Shown piece after piece: positions 1 to 6,368 of a stretch of DNA of 14,839 bases. The position numbers were made by a program, and so were the translations under genes. The notes under the pieces are model-generated. The model made no database searches. It had not been told where the DNA came from and saw only the letters and a program-made list of their open reading frames with translations. Within the stretch, counting starts at the first letter, position 1. Each line of letters begins with the position of its first letter. The stretch covers positions 1-14,839 of the forward strand of contig JBEKLJ010000074.1 of the NCBI GenBank assembly GCA_050010255.1. Direction: 5' to 3'. Origin of the DNA: JBEKLJ01 sp050010255 (GTDB taxonomy: Bacteria > Acidobacteriota > Terriglobia > Bryobacterales > Bryobacteraceae).

Positions 1-1
1 C

Positions 2-2530
2 GTGCAACTCCGGGTCCAGAAGCAGTTCCGCGACTCCCAGCGCGCCCTGGAGCGGCTCTACGTGCCTTCGGCGACGCTGGGCAACGTGCCGGTGGGGAAC
101 GTGGTGAAAGTCGAGCCGGGCAGCGGCCCCAGTCAGATCGACCGCGTCAACCGCCAGCGCCAGATCATGGTCACGGGGAACCTGGTTCAGGGCCAGGCGC
201 TGTCGAACATCATCCCGCTGATCGACCGCACGGTCGAAGGGCTGAACATGGGCCCGGAGTACCGCTCGGGCCTGCTGGGCAGCAGCCGCGAATTCGGCCG
301 CGCTTCGATGGGCTACGTGATCGCGTTCCTGCTCTCGATCGTGTTCATGTACATGGTGCTGGCCTCGAACTTCGAGAGCTTCATCGATCCGGTGACCATC
401 CTCATCAGCCTGCCGCTCGCGGTGCCGTTCGCGCTGCTGACCCTGGTGCTCGCGGGCGAGAACTTCTCGATCATTTACACAACGCTGGGCATTCTGATGT
501 TGTTCGGCATCGTCAAGAAGAACGCGATTCTACAGATCGATCACATCAAGGCGCTGCGGTTCAAGGAGGGCGTGCCACGCCTGGAGGCCATCTTCCGCGG
601 CTGCGAGGACCGGCTGCGCCCGATCCTGATGACCACGGCATCGCTGGTGGCCGGCATGACGCCGATGGCGGTGGGCGGCGGGGCGGGCGCCGCGTCCCGG
701 CGCGGCGTGGCCATCGTCATCATCGGCGGCCAGACGCTGTGCCTGCTGCTGACGCTGCTGGTGACGCCGGTGGCCTACTCGATCTTCGACGACTTCGGGC
801 ACGCGCGCATCTGGTCGAGGCTGGGCGCTCTGGCGCGCGCGCTGAGCCCGAGGCGCGCCATCGCCTCCCTGTTCGCGCTTGTGCTGGCGGTGGCGCTGGC
901 CGCCCCGGAGGTCCGGGCGCAGGCGAACCCGCAGGCCAACCCGCAGGCGCCGCCGCGCGTGGGCGTCGGCATGATCCAGCGGAAGCTCGCGCTCCGCGAG
1001 GCCATCGAGATGGCGCTCCGGAGCAACCTCGACATAGAGATAGAGAAGACCAATCGGGCCACCGCCGCGCAGGCGCTCCGGGGGGCGCGCGGCTTCCTGG
1101 ATACGAACCTGCGCTGGCAGCCGTCGCTCGAATCGCGGAACACGCCCACGGGCTCGATCCTGATGGGGGCCGACGGCAAGCTCGCCGAGCACCTCTTTGG
1201 CCAGAACTTCTACTTGCGGCAGCGTCTGCCCTGGGCCGGCGCCAGCCTCGGCCTGGATTTCGAGAACAGCCGGCAGTCCTCCTCGAACCCCTTCGTCTCG
1301 CTGAACCCGTACGTCACCTCGCGGCTGCTGTTCACCTTCACGCAACCCCTTCTGCGCAACCGCACGCTGGATCCGCAGCGGGCCGAGCTGAAGATCCGCC
1401 AGAAGCAACTGGACATCTCGGCCACGGATTTCGAGCTGCGCAACATCGACGTGGTGAGCGGGGTCGAGCAGGCCTACTGGGACCTGGTGGCGGCGCGGCG
1501 GGCCGTGGAGGTGCTCTCCGACAACGTCGAGTGGGCGCGCGAGCAACTGGCGCGCAACCGGCGCATGGTGGCCAGCGGCTCGCTGGCGCCGGTGGAGATC
1601 TCGGCCGCCGAGGCCGAACTGGAGCGGCGGCTGGATACGTATTACTCCGGGGTCGGCCAGGTCACCGAGGCGGAGAACGCGCTCAAAATCCTGCTGACCG
1701 CCTCCCGCCAGGACCCGATCTGGAGCGACGAGATCATCCCGGTCGATGTCGAGACGCTCGAGCCCCCTGAAGCCGGTGACTTGAAGGAAGCCGTGCTGGC
1801 GGCCCTGAATCGGCGGCCCGAGATGCGCTCCCTGGCGCTGCGCCGGGACGCGGCTGGCGTCGCGACGCAGTTGAGCGCCGACCAGGTGAAGCCGCAGCTC
1901 AACCTCGTCGCCGGGTACGCCAGCATGGGCCTCGGCGGAACCGTCTCGGCCCAGGAGGACCCGTTCAGCGCCGCCACGGCGCTGCAGACGGACCGCCTGA
2001 ACGAGCTCTCGGTCCTCGCCGGCCTGCCGCCGCTCCCACCCCTGAGCTTTGGCAGCCTGCCCGGCGCCCTGGTGGGCGGATACGGAGCGGCGCTGTCGAA
2101 CCTCTTCGGCGGCAGGTATCCGAGCGTGCAGGTCGGCCTCAGCCTGGACCTGAACTTCCGAAACCGCGCGGCCGAGGCCAACCTGGCGCAGAGCACCATC
2201 GCCGAACGCCGGCTGAAGCTCGAGCAGGCCCGCCTCCAACTCACGATTGAGGCGCAGGTGCGGAACGCGCTCCAGGCGCTCCAGACGGCGCGTCAACGGA
2301 TCGCCGCGGCCGAGAGCAGCGTCCGAGCGGCCAAGGAGAAGCTGGACAGCGAGACGCGGCTCTACCAGTCCGGCGAATCGACCGACTTCCTGGTGCTGAC
2401 GCGGCAGAACGAATACGCCGATTCGCGGCGCCGCGAGGTGGCCGCGCGCATGGACTCCAACAAGGCCATCGCCCGCCTCCGCCAGGCGGTTGGCTCGACG
2501 CTCGAGGCATACAGCATCCGCATCGAGTAG
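2..2530 (+). CDS. RND efflux permease (C-terminal part) fused in frame to a TolC-family outer-membrane factor; 5' partial
   Basis: The gene enters from the left edge, so its start is not visible; 842 residues are present. Residues 1-280 are the end of an HAE-type RND proton-driven efflux permease: the last part of the periplasmic domain (to about 100), then five membrane segments near 105-120, 131-150, 157-175, 204-224 and 236-259. They carry the family motifs GIVKKNAILQIDH (169-181) and RLRPILMTTASL (204-215). A basic-then-hydrophobic stretch at 284-302, ending in an AxA-like site (V-R-A-Q, 304-307), looks like an internal signal peptide or thirteenth membrane helix. After a Gln/Pro-rich linker (308-318), residues 325-840 form a complete TolC-like domain with two OEP repeats; an insert at about 644-705 lengthens the second outer loop. 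No ATG, GTG or TTG codon lies in frame between codon 258 and the middle of the hydrophobic core (V294), which argues for one polypeptide. The substrate is unknown. Confidence 0.88.
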   Translation: MQLRVQKQFRDSQRALERLYVPSATLGNVPVGNVVKVEPGSGPSQIDRVNRQRQIMVTGNLVQGQALSNIIPLIDRTVEGLNMGPEYRSGLLGSSREFGRASMGYVIAFLLSIVFMYMVLASNFESFIDPVTILISLPLAVPFALLTLVLAGENFSIIYTTLGILMLFGIVKKNAILQIDHIKALRFKEGVPRLEAIFRGCEDRLRPILMTTASLVAGMTPMAVGGGAGAASRRGVAIVIIGGQTLCLLLTLLVTPVAYSIFDDFGHARIWSRLGALARALSPRRAIASLFALVLAVALAAPEVRAQANPQANPQAPPRVGVGMIQRKLALREAIEMALRSNLDIEIEKTNRATAAQALRGARGFLDTNLRWQPSLESRNTPTGSILMGADGKLAEHLFGQNFYLRQRLPWAGASLGLDFENSRQSSSNPFVSLNPYVTSRLLFTFTQPLLRNRTLDPQRAELKIRQKQLDISATDFELRNIDVVSGVEQAYWDLVAARRAVEVLSDNVEWAREQLARNRRMVASGSLAPVEISAAEAELERRLDTYYSGVGQVTEAENALKILLTASRQDPIWSDEIIPVDVETLEPPEAGDLKEAVLAALNRRPEMRSLALRRDAAGVATQLSADQVKPQLNLVAGYASMGLGGTVSAQEDPFSAATALQTDRLNELSVLAGLPPLPPLSFGSLPGALVGGYGAALSNLFGGRYPSVQVGLSLDLNFRNRAAEANLAQSTIAERRLKLEQARLQLTIEAQVRNALQALQTARQRIAAAESSVRAAKEKLDSETRLYQSGESTDFLVLTRQNEYADSRRREVAARMDSNKAIARLRQAVGSTLEAYSIRIE

Positions 2531-2544
2531 CGGCTAGCGGCTCT

Positions 2545-3273
2545 TCAGCGGTACAGACCTCGGAGCTGGTTCCAGCGGATCCGCAGCAGATCCAGGAACA
2601 TGTTCACGCTGTCGCGAAACATGCTGACCTTGGTTCCCTCCGAGTGGCTCCAGCGCACCGGCACTTCGATGGTCCTGTAGCCGAACTTGCGCGCGATGAA
2701 CAGCACCTCGGCATCGAAGCCCCAGCGCTCCAGGCGCTGCCGCCGGAAGACCTCCCTGGCGGCCTCGCACTGAAAGATCTTGAAGCCGCACTGCGTGTCG
2801 GCGAACGGCAGCCCCAGGGCGCCTCGCATGAGCAGGTTGAAGATGCGGCCGGCCGTCTCGCGGAAGAAGGACTGGTGCACCTCGATCAGGGAGCGATTGA
2901 GCGCCCGCGACCCGATCGCCACGGCCGCCCCCGCCCGGCGGGCCGCTTCGGCCAGCCGGTCCAGCTCCTCGATCGGCGCCGAGAGGTCCGCGTCGGTGAA
3001 GAGAATCCACTCCCCCTGCGCCTCCAGCATCCCGTGCCGGACGGAGTAGCCCTTGCCGCGGTTGCCGGGGTTCTCCAGCAACCGGATGGCGGGATTCGTG
3101 ACGCAGAACTGCTCCGCGGCCGCTGCCGTTCCATCCCGGGAGCCGTCGTCGACTATGAGGATCTCCCAGGACGGCCACTGGGCGGTTCCCAAGTAGGCTA
3201 GGATCGAGCGCAGAGTCGATGGGAGCCGCCGCTCTTCGTTACAGGCGGGGATTACTATGGAGAGCGCGATCAA
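2545..3273 (-). CDS. Family 2 glycosyltransferase, dolichyl/polyprenyl-phosphate sugar synthase type
   Basis: This 242-residue GT-A glycosyltransferase most resembles the DPM1/ALG5 class, which moves a hexose from a nucleotide sugar onto a polyprenyl phosphate at the cytoplasmic face of the membrane. Visible signatures are SIVIPACNEE at the N-terminus, the VDDGSRDGT nucleotide-binding motif (41-49), the metal-binding TDAD (93-96), GSRALNRS (121-128), ADTQCGFKIF (158-167) and the RWGFDAEVLFIA block (183-194). There is no C-terminal membrane anchor, so it is probably soluble or peripheral. Its start is TTG (3273-3271); no in-frame ATG or GTG lies just upstream, and the conserved strand begins at residue 4. 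A TATAAT box ends only about 8 nt before the TTG, so the message may be nearly leaderless. It converges with the efflux gene across only 14 bp. The exact sugar and lipid acceptor cannot be told from sequence. Confidence 0.9.
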   Translation of the reverse strand: MIALSIVIPACNEERRLPSTLRSILAYLGTAQWPSWEILIVDDGSRDGTAAAAEQFCVTNPAIRLLENPGNRGKGYSVRHGMLEAQGEWILFTDADLSAPIEELDRLAEAARRAGAAVAIGSRALNRSLIEVHQSFFRETAGRIFNLLMRGALGLPFADTQCGFKIFQCEAAREVFRRQRLERWGFDAEVLFIARKFGYRTIEVPVRWSHSEGTKVSMFRDSVNMFLDLLRIRWNQLRGLYR

Positions 3274-3281
3274 CGGAGTCC

Positions 3282-3289
3282 ATTATAAT
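3282..3289. promoter_or_regulatory. Self-complementary -10 element shared by two divergent genes
   Basis: The octamer ATTATAAT is its own reverse complement, so it gives a consensus TATAAT on each strand: 3284-3289 on plus and 3287-3282 on minus. It is an AT island in very GC-rich DNA, between the glycosyltransferase gene (minus) and lysS (plus). Expected starts are near 3296 for lysS, giving a leader of about 110 nt, and near 3275 for the glycosyltransferase, almost at its TTG codon. I found no good -35 hexamer for either direction. The promoter is inferred from position and sequence only. Confidence 0.5.
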
Positions 3290-3322
3290 TGGAGCTGTCA
3301 GTTAGCGGCTATCCGTTTCTAG

Positions 3323-3352
3323 GCCGATGGCCGCCAGCCGGCGGCCGTCGGC
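3323..3352 (+). promoter_or_regulatory. Strong hairpin in the lysS leader
   Basis: A 13-bp stem (12 Watson-Crick pairs and one G-T wobble at 3328/3347) closes a four-base AGCC loop at 3336-3339. Arms are 3323-3335 and 3340-3352. It lies inside the predicted lysS leader, 42 nt before the GAAGGAG ribosome-binding site at 3394-3400. A second possible stem (CGGCGC at 3349-3354 with GCGCCG at 3357-3362) shares bases 3349-3352 with the first, so the two cannot form fully together. There is no T-run after either, so it is not a standard intrinsic terminator. It could be a regulatory leader structure or a dispersed hairpin repeat. Confidence 0.45.
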
Positions 3353-3406
3353 GCTTGCGCCGGGAACCGCCTGGCAGCTTCGCACCACCGCGCGAAGGAG
3401 TCCTGT

Positions 3407-4921
3407 TTGGAAGACGAGTTGCTCGCACAGCGGCTTGGGCGCATCCGCGAGATCGAAGCGCTGGGGTACCAACCCTACGGCCGCCGGTTTGATTTCACGC
3501 ATACCATCCCCCAGGTCCGCGCCGCCTGGGGCGCCGCGACCGCCGCGGAGCTCGAGCCGCGTCCCGCCGTGCGCGTGTGCGGCCGCATCCACACCATTCG
3601 CCGCATGGGCAAGGCCGGGTTTGCGCACCTGTTCGCCCACGGCGAGCAACTCCAGATCTACGTCCGCAAGGGCGACCTCTCCGACCGCGACTTCCAGCTC
3701 TATCAGCTTCTCGATATCGGGGACATTCTCGGAGTGGAGGGCTATCTCTTCCGCACCAAGACGGGCGAGCTGACCGTGCACGCCGAGCGGCTCGAGTTCC
3801 TGGCCAAGACGCTGCTGACGATGCCCGAGAAGTGGCACGGGCTGGAGGACGTCGAGATACGCTACCGCCAGCGCTACCTGGATCTCATCGCCAACCCCGA
3901 GGTACGCCAGGTGTTCCTGACGCGCGCCCGGATCATCGCCGCCTTCCGAGGCGAGCTGGAGGCGCGGGGCTTCATCGAGGTCGAGACCCCGATGATGCAG
4001 CCCCTTTACGGCGGCGCGGCGGCGCGCCCGTTCCTGACGCACCACAACACGCTGAACATCGACCTCTACCTGCGCATCGCCCCCGAGCTGTACCTCAAGC
4101 GGCTGGTGGTGGGCGGCCTGGAGCGCGTCTACGAGATCAACCGCAACTTCCGTAACGAGGGCGTCTCCACCCAGCACAACCCCGAGTTCACGATGCTGGA
4201 GTTTTACCAGGCCTACACGGACTACCGCGGCCTGATGGACCTCTCCGCCGAGCTGCTCCGGCAGGTCGCCGTCGCCGCGACCGGCTCGGCCGAGGTCGAA
4301 TACGCCGGCGTGAAGCTCGACTTCGGCAATCTGCGCCGCTACTCGATGCGCGAAGCCGTCGCCGAGTTCTGGCGCGGCGGCCAGCGCCCCACGCCGGAGG
4401 ACCTGCGCGACCCGGAGTGGCTCGGCCGCCACTCCACCAAGCCCAGCCCCGGCGAGCAGCTCGCCGACATCTTCGAGCGGGCCGTCGAGGACCAGTTGAT
4501 CCAGCCCACGCTGATCTACGACTTTCCGGTCGAGACCTCGCCGCTGTCGAAGAACAAGCCCGAGGAGCCGGAGTTCGTCGAGCGCTTCGAGATCTTCGCC
4601 GGCGGCATGGAGATCGCCAACGCCTATACCGAGCTCAACGATCCGCTGGAGCAGCGCCGCCGCTTCGACCGGCAGCTCCAGATGCGCGCCCAGGGCGACG
4701 AGGAGGCGCACCAGATGGACGAGGACTTCCTGCGCGCGCTGGCCTACGGCATGCCGCCCACCGCCGGCGAAGGCATCGGCATCGACCGCCTGACGATGCT
4801 GCTCACCAACTCTCAGTCGATCCGGGACGTCATTCTGTTCCCGCTGCTGCGGCCGGAGGGCCCGCTGGGGCTGGCCGATCAGTTGCGGAAGGCCGAGGGC
4901 GCTCCCGAGGCGCAGCGCTAA
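3407..4921 (+). CDS. lysS: Lysyl-tRNA synthetase, class II
   Basis: The 504-residue product charges tRNA-Lys with lysine using ATP in the cytoplasm. An N-terminal OB-fold anticodon-binding domain covers about 54-140. The class II catalytic core follows with motif 1 (FIEVETPMMQPLYGGAAARP, 189-208), motif 2 (YEINRNFRNEG with HNPEFTMLEFYQAY, 242-270) and motif 3 (GEGIGIDRLTML, 454-465), and the length is normal for bacterial LysRS. The start is the TTG at 3407-3409, set by a clear GAAGGAG ribosome-binding site six bases upstream (3394-3400). The product starts directly with MEDELLAQRL, and the usual N-terminal extension is short. Its leader carries a strong hairpin and begins at a shared divergent -10 box. 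The permease gene follows after 4 nt and is probably co-transcribed. Confidence 0.97.
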   Translation: MEDELLAQRLGRIREIEALGYQPYGRRFDFTHTIPQVRAAWGAATAAELEPRPAVRVCGRIHTIRRMGKAGFAHLFAHGEQLQIYVRKGDLSDRDFQLYQLLDIGDILGVEGYLFRTKTGELTVHAERLEFLAKTLLTMPEKWHGLEDVEIRYRQRYLDLIANPEVRQVFLTRARIIAAFRGELEARGFIEVETPMMQPLYGGAAARPFLTHHNTLNIDLYLRIAPELYLKRLVVGGLERVYEINRNFRNEGVSTQHNPEFTMLEFYQAYTDYRGLMDLSAELLRQVAVAATGSAEVEYAGVKLDFGNLRRYSMREAVAEFWRGGQRPTPEDLRDPEWLGRHSTKPSPGEQLADIFERAVEDQLIQPTLIYDFPVETSPLSKNKPEEPEFVERFEIFAGGMEIANAYTELNDPLEQRRRFDRQLQMRAQGDEEAHQMDEDFLRALAYGMPPTAGEGIGIDRLTMLLTNSQSIRDVILFPLLRPEGPLGLADQLRKAEGAPEAQR

Positions 4922-4925
4922 CGCC

Positions 4926-6164
4926 GTGCGGGAGCGTTTCGAGTTCTTCATAGCGCGCCGCTACCTGAAGGCCAAGCGCAAGCAGGCGGTCATCTCCCTC
5001 ATCACCATCATCTCGATCGTGGGCGTGGCGGCGGGGGTAATGGCGCTGGTGGTGGCGCTGGCCATCAACAACGGCTTCCGCAACACGCTGCAAACCAGCC
5101 TGCTGGGCGCCTATGCCCACGTCAACGTGATGGAGAAGGCGCCGGGCCCCGGAATCGCCAACTGGCGCGAGCTGATCGCGCGTCTGGGACGTCTGCCGCA
5201 CGTCGTGGCCGCCTCGCCCGCACTCTACTCTCAGGCCTATCTGTATACGGACTCGAACTCCTCCGGCGCCGTGCTGAAGGGCATCCAGGCGACGGCCGAG
5301 CTGGCCACCAGCGACATGCTGCGCCACCTCAAGGCGGGCTCGCTCTCCGGGCTGGCGGCGCCGGGCCAGGCGCTGCCCGGCATCGTGCTCGGCACGACGC
5401 TGGCGCGCAGCCTCGGCGCCCGGGTGGGAGGGACCATCACCGCGATGAGCCCCCAGGGCGAGCTGACGCCGTTCGGCGTGCGGCCCGGCAGCCAACGCTT
5501 CCGCGTCGTCGGCGAGTTCGAGACGGGCTTCTACGAGATCGACTCCGCCTGGGCCTTCGTCTCGCTTGACGCCGCGCAGCGGCTGCTCTCGCTCCGGGAC
5601 GTCGTCAACACCCTCGAGCTGAGGCTCGACGACATCTACCGGGCGCCCGAGGCGGCCCGGGCGGCCGACCGCATCGCCGGACCGAAGCTCGCCGCCGCCA
5701 CCTGGATGGAGCAGAACCGGCACATCCTGAACGCGCTCAACATGGAGCGCGCGGTGACGTTCGTCACCATCGGGCTGATCGTGCTGGTGGCGGCGCTGAA
5801 CATCCTGATCACGCTGGTCATGATGGTTATGGAGAAGTACCGCGACATCGCCATCCTGGTCTCCATGGGGGCGAAGCAGTCCCAGGTGCGGCGGATCTTC
5901 CTCTTCCAGGGCGTGCTGATCGGGACCGTCGGCACCGGGATCGGGCTCGTCGCCGGCCACCTGCTCAGCTACTTCGCCGACCACTACCGCTGGCTCCGCC
6001 TGGACGAGCAGGTCTACGCCCTCAGCTACGTGCCCTTCGCCCCGCGCTGGATCGACAGCCTCTGGATCGCCGCCATGGCGCTGGCCATCAGCTTCCTGGC
6101 CACGCTCTACCCGGCCCGGAGCGCCTCCCGCATCGCCCCGGCCGAGGCGCTGCGGTACGAATGA
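4926..6164 (+). CDS. LolC/LolE-family lipoprotein-releasing ABC transporter permease
   Basis: The 412-residue inner-membrane protein has the MacB/LolCE layout: a short cytoplasmic N-terminus, membrane helix 1 (about 21-47), a large periplasmic domain (about 50-270), then three helices (276-302, 325-349, 377-396) forming the FtsX domain. The N-terminal FIARRYLKAKRKQ and the coupling segment MEKYRDIAILVSMGAKQSQV (302-321) are typical of Lol permeases, which extract lipoproteins from the inner membrane for the LolA carrier. The start is GTG at 4926, 4 nt after the lysS stop; no good ribosome-binding site is visible, so translational coupling to lysS is likely. The ATPase partner LolD is not downstream; the next gene is on the opposite strand. 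LolC, LolE and the single-permease LolF type cannot be told apart here. A general MacB-like permease is the less likely alternative. Confidence 0.88.
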   Translation: MRERFEFFIARRYLKAKRKQAVISLITIISIVGVAAGVMALVVALAINNGFRNTLQTSLLGAYAHVNVMEKAPGPGIANWRELIARLGRLPHVVAASPALYSQAYLYTDSNSSGAVLKGIQATAELATSDMLRHLKAGSLSGLAAPGQALPGIVLGTTLARSLGARVGGTITAMSPQGELTPFGVRPGSQRFRVVGEFETGFYEIDSAWAFVSLDAAQRLLSLRDVVNTLELRLDDIYRAPEAARAADRIAGPKLAAATWMEQNRHILNALNMERAVTFVTIGLIVLVAALNILITLVMMVMEKYRDIAILVSMGAKQSQVRRIFLFQGVLIGTVGTGIGLVAGHLLSYFADHYRWLRLDEQVYALSYVPFAPRWIDSLWIAAMALAISFLATLYPARSASRIAPAEALRYE

Positions 6165-6176
6165 GCAGCCCCACAG

Positions 6177-6348
6177 GCACCGCCCAGCGGAGCACGCGTG
6201 ACCGCTTCCTCGTGCCGGTGACGTACTGTCTCTGCGGCGTGAGCCGCCCTGCCGTGCGGTTAGCACCGCCCAGCGGAGCACGCGTGACCGCTTCCTCGCG
6301 CCGGTGACGTACTGTCTCTGCGGCGTGAGCCGCCCTGCCGCGCGGCTA
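6177..6348. repeat. Two tandem 86-bp direct repeats with conserved hairpins
   Basis: Copy 1 is 6177-6262 and copy 2 is 6263-6348. They match at 83 of 86 positions; the three differences are all T in copy 1 and C in copy 2 (6213/6299, 6255/6341, 6260/6346). Each copy can fold: AGCGG with CCGCT (6186-6190 and 6202-6206), a five-bp stem with a GTGA loop (GCGGC 6234-6238 with GCCGC 6243-6247), and a 4-bp stem with a GGYTA loop at the unit boundary (6254-6266 and 6340-6352). At this last stem the T-to-C change in one arm is matched by A-to-G in the other, so pairing is kept. The repeats fill the gap between two convergent genes and carry no plausible gene. A third, diverged copy of the hairpin part is at 11743-11784. 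Confidence 0.92.
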
Positions 6349-6368
6349 GCGCCCGCGCGGCTGGCGCT
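6348..6368 (-). terminator. Hairpin at the 3' end of the lipoprotein gene, possible terminator
   Basis: AGCGCC (6348-6353) pairs with GGCGCT (6363-6368) around a nine-base loop, ending exactly at the stop codon of the minus-strand gene. No T-run follows in either direction, and the left arm overlaps the GGYTA hairpin at the end of the second 86-bp repeat. It is a weak candidate for ending transcription of the two convergent genes. Confidence 0.22.

Noticed and set aside
530..2296. 588-codon open frame on the minus strand opposite the efflux gene
   Set aside because: The product is Arg/Gln/Leu-rich with no domain, and the plus frame has clear RND and TolC motifs. Long antisense frames are expected in high-GC DNA.
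3274..3406. T-box riboswitch for lysS
   Set aside because: I see no T-box sequence, specifier loop or terminator/antiterminator pair; there is only a simple strong hairpin.
3302..4951. 549-codon minus-strand open frame over lysS
   Set aside because: It mirrors the codon bias of lysS, has low-complexity composition and no motif.
4830..6281. 483-codon minus-strand open frame over the Lol permease and first repeat
   Set aside because: It is antisense to a recognisable permease, His/Gly/Arg-rich and without a plausible start or domain.
6177..6348. CRISPR-like array
   Set aside because: There are only two long units directly abutting with no spacers, so it is a tandem repeat.
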